A stretch of DNA of 64,000 nucleotides from Acidimicrobiia bacterium (lineage in GTDB: Bacteria; Actinomycetota; Acidimicrobiia; Spongiisociales; UBA11373). The stretch covers positions 33,369-97,368 of the forward strand of contig JBBDWO010000019.1 in assembly GCA_040902765.1 (NCBI GenBank), read 5' to 3'. The notes beneath the pieces are model-generated. The model did not search any database, was not told the origin of the DNA, and saw nothing but the letters and a program-made list of their open reading frames with translations. The position numbers and the translations under genes are program-made. How positions within the stretch are numbered: position 1 is the first letter of the stretch; every line of letters begins with the position of its first letter. This document shows, piece by piece, positions 48,858-59,507 of the stretch.

Positions 48858-49738
48858 CACCAACCCCGGTTCTGGAGCCGTTCCTCGGGTGACAGAGTGT
48901 CGATCTCGATCCCGACCATCGGCTCGCCGAGCCCTCGGGACACCTTGGCGAGGATCTGGGGGTCCTTGAAGTGGGTGACCGCGTCGACGATGGCCCGACC
49001 GCGGGCCGCCGGGTCCCCCGACTTGAAGATGCCCGAACCCACGAACACGCCGTCACAACCGAGTTGCATCATGAGGGCGGCATCAGCCGGTGTGGCCAGC
49101 CCGCCGGCGGCGAAGTTGACCACCGGCAGTCGGCCGGTCTCCGCCACCTCCTGGACCAGATCGAACGGGGCACCGAGGTCCTTGGCCGCGCCCATCAGCT
49201 GTTCCGGATCCATCGAGTGGACACGCCGCAGCCCATCGTTCATGGTGCGCATGTGTCGAACTGCCTCGACGACGTTGCCGGTGCCGGCCTCGCCCTTGGT
49301 GCGAATCATCGCGGCTCCCTCACCGATACGACGCAGGGCCTCGCCGAGGTCGCGGGCACCGCACACGAAGGGCACGGTGAACGCCCACTTGTCGACATGA
49401 TGCGCTTCGTCGGCGGGTGTGAGCACCTCGCTCTCGTCGATGTAGTCGACACCGAGCGCCTGGATGATCTGTGCCTCGACGAAATGTCCGATGCGGACCT
49501 TGGCCATCACCGGGATGGAGACGGCTTCCATGATCTCTTCGACCTTCGTCGGGTCCGCCATGCGGGCCACTCCGCCGTCGCGACGGATGTCGGCAGGTAC
49601 CCGTTCCAGGGCCATGACGGCGACCGCTCCAGCCTCCTCGGCGAGCTTCGCCTGCTCGGCGTTGGTGACGTCCATGATCACGCCACCCTTGAGCATGTCC
49701 GCCAACCCGCGCTTCACGCGGTCGGTTCCGCGCTCCAT
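48857..49738 (-). CDS. pdxS: Pyridoxal 5'-phosphate synthase lyase subunit PdxS
   Basis: Condenses ribose 5-phosphate, glyceraldehyde 3-phosphate and ammonia to PLP. The 293 residues show [20 protein letters not shown] (catalytic Asp), [20 protein letters not shown] with the catalytic Lys region following ([21 protein letters not shown] sequence), and [28 protein letters not shown] ribosome site lies 7 bases before the ATG, and TACACT (49767-49772) is a possible -10. With pdxT forms the DXP-independent vitamin B6 route. Confidence 0.97.
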   Translation of the reverse strand: MERGTDRVKRGLADMLKGGVIMDVTNAEQAKLAEEAGAVAVMALERVPADIRRDGGVARMADPTKVEEIMEAVSIPVMAKVRIGHFVEAQIIQALGVDYIDESEVLTPADEAHHVDKWAFTVPFVCGARDLGEALRRIGEGAAMIRTKGEAGTGNVVEAVRHMRTMNDGLRRVHSMDPEQLMGAAKDLGAPFDLVQEVAETGRLPVVNFAAGGLATPADAALMMQLGCDGVFVGSGIFKSGDPAARGRAIVDAVTHFKDPQILAKVSRGLGEPMVGIEIDTLSPEERLQNRGW

Positions 49739-49792
49739 CGAGGCTCCTTCGTCGATCTGACCACCGAGTGTACCGCCGTGGGCGCGTAGCGC

Positions 49793-50839
49793 TCAGCGGC
49801 GGGCGGCGAGGGCATCCTCGTAGGCCAGCAGGTACGCACCGAGCACGACGCCGCGACCGAATTGGCGCGACCGTCGCAAGGCGCGCCCTCCCAGGTCGAC
49901 GCGCAGCGTCGGGTCGCCGAGGAGGATGTTGACCGTCGACGCCAGGTCCACCGGGTCCCCCGTCCTGGCGTACAAGGCGGCGTCGGCACACACGGCCCGG
50001 AAGGCGTCGAGATCCGAGGCAACGACGGCGCACCCCGAAGCGAGACCCTCGAGTCCCACGATGCCGAAACTCTCTCCGCCCAGGTTGGGTACCGCCAGCA
50101 CGGAAGCCGAGGCGAGCAGCTCCCGCTTCCGGTCGTCGGCGACGCGACCCAGGAACGTGACGCCTTCGGGACCCGACTCCCGAACGGCCCCGACGACGGT
50201 CAGCTCGACGCCCGGGTGGCGGCTACGGATCAGCGGCCATGCCTGGAGCAGGACGTCGAGGCCCTTACGAGGCTCGTCCCGACCGATGAACAGCACCCCG
50301 GACCGGGGCCGAGGATCGTCGCCGGGGCGATAGTCCTCGAGGTCGATGCCGTTGGGGATGATGCGGACTGACACGACACCCTCTACCGCGGCGGCGGCGA
50401 CGGCGCTCACCGCGGTCGCCACCGCGATCCGACCGCCGAGGCGCCGCAGCATCGGACGAGCCAGCCGGTAGGCCCGTCGAGCGGCTCCCTCCGGATTGGC
50501 GTGGAAAGTGGCGACGATCGGCGGTGCCGCGGCCGACAGGGTCCCCAGAGAGACCATCGGCATGAACGGCTCGTGGAGGTGCACGACGTCGGCGTCGGCC
50601 ACGGCCCGGGCCACCCGACGGGCCACCCTCGGATCGATGGCCACCGGAGCCCGCGACCGGTTGGTCGGGACGGTCCGATAGCGACCGACGTGTCGGGTGC
50701 CCTCCGGTCCCCCGCCGCCCGGAGCGACCGCCCAGGCCTCGTGACCGGCGGCGCCCAGCCAGGCGACGATCCTCGTCACCTGATCCTGCACGCCTCCAGG
50801 CTCGTCGAAGGCATACGGAGAAACGACGGCGACCCGCAT
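49793..50839 (-). CDS. pimA: Phosphatidyl-myo-inositol mannosyltransferase PimA-like
   Basis: GT4 glycosyltransferase that adds the first mannose to phosphatidylinositol on the inner membrane face. From ATG 50837-50839 it has 348 residues: RVAVVSPYAFDEPGGVQDQV (the typical PimA opening), HLHEPFMPMVSL, VATFHANPEG, and the GT4 donor site NGIDLEDYRPG, FIGRDEPRKGLDVLLQAW, and GGESFGIVGLEGLASG (ExxxxxxxE). The start overlaps the patA stop (TGATG). The pgsA-patA-pimA order equals that in mycobacteria, which supports the specific name. Confidence 0.9.
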   Translation of the reverse strand: MRVAVVSPYAFDEPGGVQDQVTRIVAWLGAAGHEAWAVAPGGGGPEGTRHVGRYRTVPTNRSRAPVAIDPRVARRVARAVADADVVHLHEPFMPMVSLGTLSAAAPPIVATFHANPEGAARRAYRLARPMLRRLGGRIAVATAVSAVAAAAVEGVVSVRIIPNGIDLEDYRPGDDPRPRSGVLFIGRDEPRKGLDVLLQAWPLIRSRHPGVELTVVGAVRESGPEGVTFLGRVADDRKRELLASASVLAVPNLGGESFGIVGLEGLASGCAVVASDLDAFRAVCADAALYARTGDPVDLASTVNILLGDPTLRVDLGGRALRRSRQFGRGVVLGAYLLAYEDALAARR

Positions 50840-51720
50840 CACAGCTCCCGATCGCTGGGCCAGTTGGCCTGCACCAGATGCCACTGCTCCGGCGCCACCC
50901 GGATGATCTCCTCCATCACCTCGGCGAGTCGCTGCGTTCCCTCCGCCACCCGTGCCTCGGCGTCGGGGAGGTCGGGGATCTCGAGAGGTGGGCGGATGTC
51001 GAACCGGTGGCCGGCGCCATCCTTGAAATAGGTACCCGCCGGGAGCAGCACGGCACCGGAGCGGTCGGCGAGCGCGACCGGGCCGGCCGGGAGGGTGGTC
51101 TGCTCACCGAAGACCACCGCCGGGATCCCTCGCCCGCCGAGGTCGCGGTCACAGAGCAGGGCGATGACCCCGCCGTTCTTGAGTCGCTCGAGCAACACCC
51201 TGGAGACACCGGAACCGGCACGGGCGATGACGATGTCGATCTCCATCATCGCTCGCATCCCGATGAACCACCGCACGATGTGCTCGTTGCCCAGGTCCTC
51301 GGCCACGGCGAGCACGCGCGCCCCCTCACGCGCCGCCCTCAGGCCGGCGATCTCCCAGTTGCCCATATGGGGCAGAGCGACGACGACGCCGCGCCCGGTG
51401 GCCACCGCGTCGCGGAGGTTGTGGATGCCGTCCATCTGCGTGCGGGCCAGAGCCGCCTCGAGTCGCCGGGCTCGCATCCAGAAAACCTCCGCCCAGTACC
51501 GGCCGTAGTGAGTGAACACCCGTCGAGCCGATCGGCGCGCATCCGCGTTGGAGCCGAGGACGCGTGTCTGATGTCGCACCGCCATGGCGAAACGTCGTCG
51601 GGAGACGAACGATGCCGCCCAGCCGATGCCGCGCCCCACGCGCCGCATCGCCGGCTCGGGGAGCAACCCGAACAGACCCGACAGGACCCGGTAGACGGCA
51701 TAACCGAGGCGGTCTCTCAC
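50839..51720 (-). CDS. patA: Phosphatidylinositol mannoside acyltransferase PatA-like
   Basis: LPLAT/HtrB-family membrane acyltransferase that acylates the mannose of PIM1/PIM2. From GTG 51718-51720 (GTGA overlap with pgsA) it has 293 residues. The catalytic HxxxxE motif is HMGNWE in ALPHMGNWEIAGL; LLCDRDLGGRGIPAVVFGEQTTLPAGPVALA is the acceptor region. An amphipathic N-terminal segment is typical. The much longer open frame up to 52476 only mirrors pgsA. Confidence 0.88.
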   Translation of the reverse strand: MRDRLGYAVYRVLSGLFGLLPEPAMRRVGRGIGWAASFVSRRRFAMAVRHQTRVLGSNADARRSARRVFTHYGRYWAEVFWMRARRLEAALARTQMDGIHNLRDAVATGRGVVVALPHMGNWEIAGLRAAREGARVLAVAEDLGNEHIVRWFIGMRAMMEIDIVIARAGSGVSRVLLERLKNGGVIALLCDRDLGGRGIPAVVFGEQTTLPAGPVALADRSGAVLLPAGTYFKDGAGHRFDIRPPLEIPDLPDAEARVAEGTQRLAEVMEEIIRVAPEQWHLVQANWPSDREL

Positions 51721-52337
51721 TCGCCGAGCTGCCGCCAGATGATGCGGAACCGCAGCCCCACCGTGAGCCAGGTGCCCACGGCGAGGATCCACACGGCGCC
51801 ATGCAGGGTCGGCAGCCCGAAACCGGAGAGTCCGACCCCGAACCCGAAGACGAGCAAGCGCTCGGCACGGCCGAACAGACCACCGCGACCCTCCACGCCG
51901 TCGGACTCGGCCTTGGCGCGGAGGAACGGAACCAGCAGGGCGCCGCACACCGCGACGATCGACACCGTCACCAGCGTCGGGTCGGGAACCGTGCCGAGGT
52001 GGTAGGCCAGTCCGGTCCACATGGCCACCTCGCCGAGGCGGTCGGTGAACGAATCGAGGAGTGCCCCCCGCCTCGTCTCGGCTCCGGTGAGCCGGGCCAG
52101 TACCCCGTCGAGCACGTCGAGCAATGCGCCGAAGCCCACCACAAGAGCGCCGATGGCCAGCCTCCCGGAGCCGATGAGGAAGGCGCCGACGAGTGAGATC
52201 ACGAAGCCGAGCAGCGTGATCATCGTGGGGGTCAGACCGACTCTGGAGACGAGCCGAGCGAACGGGTCGACGGCCCGAGAAACCCTCTTTCGCGCTAATA
52301 GGTCGAGCAACGGTCCACCTCGGCGCGAACCTACCAC
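51717..52337 (-). CDS. pgsA: Phosphatidylinositol phosphate synthase PgsA
   Basis: CDP-alcohol phosphatidyltransferase of 206 residues with about six membrane helices. The catalytic signature DVLDGVLARLTGAETRRGALLDSFTDR fits D-x2-DG-x2-AR-x8-G-x3-D-x3-D exactly. In actinobacteria the member preceding patA and pimA joins CDP-diacylglycerol to inositol phosphate to make the precursor of phosphatidylinositol. GTG start at 52335-52337; the upstream 55 bases are shared with the divergent EF-G-like gene. Confidence 0.88.
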   Translation of the reverse strand: MVGSRRGGPLLDLLARKRVSRAVDPFARLVSRVGLTPTMITLLGFVISLVGAFLIGSGRLAIGALVVGFGALLDVLDGVLARLTGAETRRGALLDSFTDRLGEVAMWTGLAYHLGTVPDPTLVTVSIVAVCGALLVPFLRAKAESDGVEGRGGLFGRAERLLVFGFGVGLSGFGLPTLHGAVWILAVGTWLTVGLRFRIIWRQLGE

Positions 52338-52392
52338 AGGCGGGGGCGACCCATGCGCTCACTAGACTCCCGACCGGCACACGGGAGGTTTG

Positions 52393-54428
52393 ATGGGTTC
52401 GGATCAGGTGAGAAACGTCGTCCTCGTCGGCCACAGCGGCGCCGGCAAGACCACTCTCGCCGAGGCTCTGCTCCACGTCGCTGGCATCACCAGCCGCATG
52501 GGACGCGTCGAGGATGGCAACACCGTCACCGACTTCGAAACCGAGGAAGTCGACCGGGGATCATCGGTCAGTCTGGCCATGGCCCCCCTCGATTGGCGGG
52601 GACACCGGATAAACCTCATCGACACCCCGGGGATCTCGGACTTCATCGGTGAGGTACGCGCCGCCCTGCGCGCCGCCGACCTCGCGCTGTTCGTGGTGTC
52701 GGGTGTCGACGGCGTCGAGGTGCAGACCGAGGAGATCTGGCGGCTGGCCGGCGACGAGGGCATCGCCCGCGCCGTGTTCGTCAACAAGCTCGACCGCGAG
52801 CGCAGCGACTATCGCCGCGTCGTCTCCCAGCTCAAGGCGATCTTCGGCAACCGGATCGCGCCGCTCTGGGTTCCGATCGGCCAGGAGGCATCCCTCCGCG
52901 GCATCGCCACGCTGGGTCGCGGGGTCGCCCACACCTACGAAGGCGGCCTCAAGGCGACCCAGAGTGAGGTCCCCGACGAGATCCACGCCGAGGTCGAAGC
53001 GGGCCACGTGGCGCTCGTGGAGGCGATCGTGGAAACCGACGAGGCGATGCTCGAGGCATACCTCGACGGCACCGAGCCGGGGCCAGACGAGCTCATCAGG
53101 GGGATGCACCGCGGCATGGTCGGCGGGGAGGCCTTCCCCGTCCTCTGTGGCTCGGCGACCGAACTGATCGGCATCGACCGCCTCGCCCAGTTCATCGTCG
53201 ACTACGGGCCCAGGCCGTCCGAGCGTCCTCATCCGCCCACCGTCTCCGGCGAGCCCCTCCCCGACACCGGGACGGTCGCCTACGTCTTCAAGACGATGTC
53301 GGACCCCTACGTCGGCCGCATCTCGTTGTTCCGGGTGTTCCGCGGTGAGGTCACCCTCGACATGGACCTGCACAACCCGCAGCGGTCGGTCACCGGTCGC
53401 ATGCACCATGTGTTCACCATGCGCGGCAAGGAGCACACCGAGATCTCCAAGGTCGAGGAAGGCCAGATCGCCGCCGTCGGCAAACTCGAGGCCACCCTCG
53501 CCGGCGACACCCTGCGATCGCCATCGCTGGACGTGGTCATCGAGCCGGTACCGATGCCGGCGCCGGCCATGTCCCTGGCCATCTCCCCGCGCTCCGCGCA
53601 CGACGAGGAGAAGCTGTCCACGGCCCTCCAGCGGGTCGTCGATGGCGACCCCACACTCCGGGTGGACCGCAACGTGGTCACCAACGAGACCATCCTGTCC
53701 GGCCAGGGTGATGCCCACCTCGAAGTGTCGATCGACCGGCTCGCCCATCGCTTCGGCGTCGAAGTCGATACCAGCCTGCCCCGGATCCCCTATCGGGAGA
53801 CGATCAGGGGTACCGCCGACGTCGAAGGCAAGCACAAGAAGCAGTCGGGTGGGCGGGGACAGTTCGGTGTGGCCAACGTTCGTTTCGAGCCGCTCCCGAC
53901 CGGCAGCGGATACGAGTTCGTCAACGAGACCAAGGGCGGCTCGATTCCGAAGCAGTATCTCCCCGCCGTGGACAAGGGCATCAAGGAGGCGCTCGACCGG
54001 GGCATCCTCGCCGGATATCCGGTGGTGGACGTTCGCGCCACCGTCTACGACGGCAAGTACCACGCCGTGGACTCGGACGAGCTCTCCTTCCGAATGGCGG
54101 GGATAATGGCGGTCCGAGAGGCCGCCACGAAGCTCGACGCCGGACTCCTCGAGCCGGTGATGCGGGTCACCGTCCGGGTGCCCGAGGATCTGATGGGCGA
54201 CGTCATCGGAGACCTCAACTCGAAGCGGGGCCGTGTACTCGGGATGGATGCCGACGGTGGCGGCCGCGTCATCACCGTCGAGGTGCCGCTGGCCGAGATG
54301 CAGCGCTACTCGATCGACCTGCGGTCGATCACCAGCGGACGCGGGTCGTTCACGATGGAGCTCGCCCGCTACGAAGAGGCGCCGCCGCACGAGACGCAGA
54401 AGGTGATCGCAGCAGCCCAGGAGAACGC

Positions 54429-54432
<4 letters not shown>
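52393..54432 (+). CDS. Elongation factor G-like translational GTPase (EF-G2 type)
   Basis: A 679-residue GTPase with all EF-G domains. G1 is GHSGAGKTTLAEALL, G3 is DTPGISDFIGEV, G4 is NKLDRE; domain II (GTVAYVFKTMSDPYVGRISLF), domain III, domain IV with the tip region, and domain V (LEPVMRVTVRVPEDLMGDVIGDLNSKRGRVLGM). The G1 form GHSGAGKT is typical of the second EF-G (FusA2/EF-G2) of actinobacteria rather than the main FusA (AHIDAGKT), and no rpsL/rpsG/tuf genes are near. I start at ATG 52393 behind GGGAGGT; a TAGACT hexamer at 52363-52368 is a likely -10. Its stop overlaps the citrate synthase start (ATGA). Confidence 0.9.
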
Positions 54433-55708
<1,276 letters not shown>

Positions 55709-55712
<4 letters not shown>

Positions 55713-55743
55713 CTGGCAGCCGGCAGCAGGTAGCTGGCAGCTG
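55709..55743. repeat. Heptamer repeats GTAGCTG / GCAGCCG after gltA
   Basis: Five copies of (T/G)AGC(T/C/A)GG(C/T) units lie directly after gltA, the first overlapping the stop codon TAG. A TAGCCT hexamer after it is a weak -10 candidate for the next gene. Confidence 0.75.
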
Positions 55744-55761
55744 CTCTAGCCTCGTCCCTCG

Positions 55762-56370
55762 ATGACTGATCTCCACGTTCGCGAACCGGATGAAGGCACC
55801 TGGGACATGGACGTCGTCGAGTTCATCGAGGACGGGCGGGTCGTCGGCATCGCGTACCTCGACGACCTGGAGCTGTTCGCCGAGTTCCCTACCGACGACG
55901 ATGGTGAGCCGTGGGCCTTCGACGTCAACGATCTGCAACGCGCCCTCGACACGGCAAGGGCCATGCTCGCTCCCGAAGGCACCGACGCGCTCGTCGACGC
56001 CCCTGACCTCGGCGGCGATCATCCGGTGGACCTGCTCGCCGGGGAATTCGACGCCAGGGCCGCCCGGCGCGGCTCTGAGGACGAGGGCTTCTATCCGGTG
56101 ACGGTGGCACTGTCGGTGCTGCGCCGCGCCGCCGAATTGGACGTGGCCGTGGTCGCCATGGAGGCCTTCACACTCGACGAGGTGGGGCTCGATCCGATCG
56201 GCGGCAGCGCCATCGATCTCGGTGACATCCACGCCGGCGAGCCCTGGGCGGCCTTCAAGGCCGGCTGCAACCTGCAGGCGGGCACCCTCCTGGAGCGATG
56301 GCTGGGACAGGCAGACACGGTGGTCTCGATCGAAGTTGCGGATCGCGACGGGGATCGGTTTGTGCTCTAG
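55762..56370 (+). CDS. Uncharacterised acidic protein
   Basis: A 202-residue protein I do not recognise. It is strongly acidic with no signal peptide or membrane segment. The first 75 residues alternate strands and a helix (MDVVEFIEDGRVVGIAYLDDLELFAEF ... FDVNDLQRALDTARAML). The C-terminal part contains FYPVTVALSVLRRAAELDVAVVAMEAFTLDE and ends in IEVADRDGDRFVL. Codon bias and GC-rich third positions match neighbours, so it is a real gene. It lies downstream of gltA, separated by repeats, and converges on the next gene. Confidence 0.8.
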   Translation: MTDLHVREPDEGTWDMDVVEFIEDGRVVGIAYLDDLELFAEFPTDDDGEPWAFDVNDLQRALDTARAMLAPEGTDALVDAPDLGGDHPVDLLAGEFDARAARRGSEDEGFYPVTVALSVLRRAAELDVAVVAMEAFTLDEVGLDPIGGSAIDLGDIHAGEPWAAFKAGCNLQAGTLLERWLGQADTVVSIEVADRDGDRFVL

Positions 56371-56372
56371 GC

Positions 56373-56431
56373 GCGATTCGCGATTCGCAATTCGCAATTC
56401 GCAAGAGTCCGCTACTCGCTACTCGCTACTG
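56373..56431. repeat. Heptamer repeats GCGATTC, GCAATTC and GCTACTC
   Basis: Two GCGATTC and two GCAATTC copies plus a part copy (56373-56404) are followed by three copies of GCTACT(C/G) (56411-56431). The second block encodes the last seven residues and stop codon of the minus-strand gene at 56412. Confidence 0.85.
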
Positions 56432-56876
56432 GTTCGGTGAAGGACTCGACGATGTGGCCATCTACGGCGTCGACGCGGACCAGGCCGCGTTGGGTGGGTG
56501 GGTCGTCGGCGCTGAAGACGAGAACGTTCCACACGGGACGGGCGCGGACGCCGTCGAATCCGACGACCGCTGAGGCATGACCTACCGGGAACTGCACCTC
56601 GCGGGTCGCCGCCTCCAGGGCTTGTGGATCGAGCACCTGGATCGTCCATGAACCCACCGCGTGCCAAACGGCGGCGACGGCGAACAACGCCGCGATGACC
56701 CATAGGCCCGCGATGCCAGCGAACGCCCCGGCCACGCTGTAGACGATGGCTCCCCGCAGACGGCGCCGCGTCGAAGGGATCGTGTACGGGTCGTGCTGGG
56801 TCGCATCGAGGTCGTGGGGCACCGCCTCGTCGGCGGCCACCTCGGCCGGGATCTCGATGCGACGGCGCCGACTCAC
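56412..56876 (-). CDS. Small membrane protein of unknown function
   Basis: 154 residues. A charged cytoplasmic N-terminus (SRRRRIEIPAEVAADEAVPH) precedes a hydrophobic stretch of about 30 residues with two possible helices (AIVYSVAGAFAGIAGLWVIAALFAVAAVWHAVG), then an exported domain of about 80 residues with beta-like segments. I recognise no family. The C-terminal residues PVASSE are encoded by heptamer repeats. Its stop-side neighbour converges; its start overlaps the exporter gene (ATGA), so it is probably an accessory partner of that RND protein. Confidence 0.75.
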   Translation of the reverse strand: MSRRRRIEIPAEVAADEAVPHDLDATQHDPYTIPSTRRRLRGAIVYSVAGAFAGIAGLWVIAALFAVAAVWHAVGSWTIQVLDPQALEAATREVQFPVGHASAVVGFDGVRARPVWNVLVFSADDPPTQRGLVRVDAVDGHIVESFTEPVASSE

Positions 56877-59434
56877 CCCGAGGCCACCTTCCTGGCAACC
56901 GCCTCACGATCGTGGCGGAGATGCCAGCGATCCCACAGCACCAGGAGGCTCGGCAACACCAGGACCGCGCCGAGCATGGCGAAACCGATGGCCATGACCA
57001 CCACCGTACCGAACTGCTGGAACGGCTTGAGCGACGAGGTGATCAGGATGCCGAACCCGGCCACCGTGGTAAAGGCGGAACCGGCTAGGGCGCCGCCCGT
57101 GTGGGTCATGGTGAGCCGCATCGCCTCCTCCGCCGAGGAGGCGGCGGCACGGTCCTCCTGATACCGGTGGGTGATGTGAATGGTGTAGGGGACGCCGATC
57201 CCGATTGAAATGGAGGCGATCATCGCCGTCACCGGATTGAGGGCCAGCCCGACGAGCTTCATCATCCCGAACACCCACAGCACGACGAACACCACCGGAA
57301 GCATGGTGATGATGCCCAGCCCCGGTCGACGCGCCGTCATCCCGAAGTTCACCGCCAGCAGCAGCATCGCCACACCGAGGGTCAGGAAGAGCGATCCGAT
57401 CTGGGACGACTGTATGGCCGCGACAACCCCGGCGCTGACGATGAACTCGTTGGTGGGCGTCGCGGTCACGCCGGTCAGGGCCTCCAATGGGGAGAAGGCG
57501 GCGCGGAGGCCGGTGCGTAGCTGCGCCGCGCCCCCCTCCCCCGCCTGGGTGGCCACGCTGACGTCGACGTACCGATACACCCCGTCCTCGGCCGCCAGCA
57601 CCCGCCGCATGGCCTCGGGTTGCGCTGCCTCGGCCAGGGCGTAGATGGCGGCGACGTCGGCATCCGGACGCACGCTCAGGTCCTCGTTGAGCCCCAACTC
57701 CATGGCCGTAGCCAGGAAGTCGGGGTCATAGAGCTCGGGCTCCCCCCCGGCTTCGGGCGGGGTGGTGAGGAAGTAGAGCACCGACAGCGGCGACTCGGCC
57801 TGGGCGCGTCCGCCGAGCGTCAGCACGAAGGGAGTGTCGGCCATCGCCTGATGCGCCAGGCCGAGAGCGTTGTGGGCCGCCGGCGTGGCCACGTCGCCTT
57901 CGATGAGCACCTGGGTGCGCTCACCGAAGCCACCCCCGAACTCCGCGACGATCGTCTCGTAGGTGACGAGCATCGTCGAGCCTTCGGGGACGAAGTCGAT
58001 GAACGAGAACCTGGTGTCCAGCTTGGACCACCCGTACGCTCCGAGGCCGGCGAGGACGACGGCCACCGTGACCATGAGGGCCGGGATCCGCGTGGCGACC
58101 ACCGAGGTCGCTCCCATCATCCGGGGCAGGAGACGAGCGGACGTGTGGCCCAATCCGGCCGACGGGAGCCGTCCGGCCCGTTCCGCCCGACGATCGAGCA
58201 GTATCCGGATCGACGGGACGAAGGTGAGCATCAGCACGAATGCCGAGGTGATGCCGACCGCGACCATGATCCCGAAGTCGGCGATAGCGGTCACCGGGCT
58301 GAAGATATTGGTCAAGAACCCGACGGCGGTGGTCACCGTCGCAAGCACCAGCGCCACGCCCACGGTGCGTGAGGCGCGCACCGCGGCCTCCACCACGCCA
58401 GCCCCGCCGGCCACCTCCTCACGGTACCGCGACGTGAGGTGGATCGCATAGTCGACACCGAGTCCGATGAGAAGGATGGGGATGATCTGGAGGAACTCGC
58501 CGAACGGCCCGATGATCCCCAGATACCCGGGGCCGAGGAGCACGCCGATCCCGTTCATCCAGGTGATCGACATGATGATCACCCCGAGGGCGAGGAGCAC
58601 GTCGGCGGCGGTGCGACGGATCGAGCCACCGATCTTGAGCCGCCCACTTGGCTTGATCCAGAACACGAAAGCGAGCAGCCCCAAGATGATCAGGAGGGCC
58701 ATCCCGAACAACCGGCCGATCTCGGCCTCGAACTCCGACTGAGCGGCGAACAGCAGTGCGAAGCTGAAGGGCTCCACCGGTACGGGCTGGCCCTCGGTGG
58801 CCGCTCGGACCTCGTCGGCCATGTCCAACTGGATCTCCTGGAGCTCGGCCTGATCCGGATCGTCCTCGAGCACGGCGAGATTGAGGAACACCACCATGAG
58901 ACCCGCGGGTGAGGTCGCCGCGTCGAGGTCGGCGTTCGTCGACAGCAACCCGGTGAACTGCTCGGCGAACTCGGGCGGCAGCGAAGCGAGCACGTCGGAA
59001 AAGACCTGCTTGACCGTGGCGTCTTCGGTGGCCAGCGGATCGAGACCGGCCTCGTCATAGGCGCCGAGTATCGGGTCGAAGAAGCCGACGATGTCACCCG
59101 ACGGCCGACCGACCATCAACTCCGAGGCGCGACTGTCGGCGATCGCCTGCCGGGCGAGTAGGTAGGAACGGAGACCATCGGCGGTGATCACGTCGAACTC
59201 GCTGCCGCCGACGAGCACCTGGACGGCGACTTCGGACTGCTCCGAGAACACGTCGTCGATCGTCAGCAGCGCATTGAATTCGGGCGAGTCGGGGGAAAAC
59301 CCCTCGTTGCCGACCGCGGTTTGCGCCTTGGGCACGAAGGAGCCGAGGATCGCGGTGAGCACGATCGAACCGATGAGGACGGCTATCGGGGCCCGGCGCA
59401 CCGCCGTCGACAGAAACCTGATGAGCAAGCGCAA
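56873..59434 (-). CDS. RND/MMPL-family (HAE3-like) membrane exporter
   Basis: An 853-residue transporter with about 12 membrane helices and two large extracytoplasmic loops (about 40-225 and 475-680), the RND duplication. The first half carries the family motif GLGVDYAIHLTSRY, whose Asp-Tyr pair is linked to proton coupling. The equivalent in the second half reads GIGVPYTIHITHRY, with Pro in place of Asp. The closest families export lipids, hopanoids or hydrophobic compounds; substrate unknown. It lies next to thrS with a 73-base gap, and has the downstream small membrane protein coupled to it. Confidence 0.9.
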   Translation of the reverse strand: MRLLIRFLSTAVRRAPIAVLIGSIVLTAILGSFVPKAQTAVGNEGFSPDSPEFNALLTIDDVFSEQSEVAVQVLVGGSEFDVITADGLRSYLLARQAIADSRASELMVGRPSGDIVGFFDPILGAYDEAGLDPLATEDATVKQVFSDVLASLPPEFAEQFTGLLSTNADLDAATSPAGLMVVFLNLAVLEDDPDQAELQEIQLDMADEVRAATEGQPVPVEPFSFALLFAAQSEFEAEIGRLFGMALLIILGLLAFVFWIKPSGRLKIGGSIRRTAADVLLALGVIIMSITWMNGIGVLLGPGYLGIIGPFGEFLQIIPILLIGLGVDYAIHLTSRYREEVAGGAGVVEAAVRASRTVGVALVLATVTTAVGFLTNIFSPVTAIADFGIMVAVGITSAFVLMLTFVPSIRILLDRRAERAGRLPSAGLGHTSARLLPRMMGATSVVATRIPALMVTVAVVLAGLGAYGWSKLDTRFSFIDFVPEGSTMLVTYETIVAEFGGGFGERTQVLIEGDVATPAAHNALGLAHQAMADTPFVLTLGGRAQAESPLSVLYFLTTPPEAGGEPELYDPDFLATAMELGLNEDLSVRPDADVAAIYALAEAAQPEAMRRVLAAEDGVYRYVDVSVATQAGEGGAAQLRTGLRAAFSPLEALTGVTATPTNEFIVSAGVVAAIQSSQIGSLFLTLGVAMLLLAVNFGMTARRPGLGIITMLPVVFVVLWVFGMMKLVGLALNPVTAMIASISIGIGVPYTIHITHRYQEDRAAASSAEEAMRLTMTHTGGALAGSAFTTVAGFGILITSSLKPFQQFGTVVVMAIGFAMLGAVLVLPSLLVLWDRWHLRHDREAVARKVASG

Positions 59435-59507
59435 GGCGAATTTCCCCTTCGATCACTGGGCGGGCGACGGGGGCAGACTAGGACAGGTCGCCGCCCTCTC
59501 CGGCCGC

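Noticed and set aside
50839..52476. A 545-residue acyltransferase
   Set aside because: The first 250 residues mirror pgsA in another frame; the GTGA overlap at 51717-51720 marks the real start.
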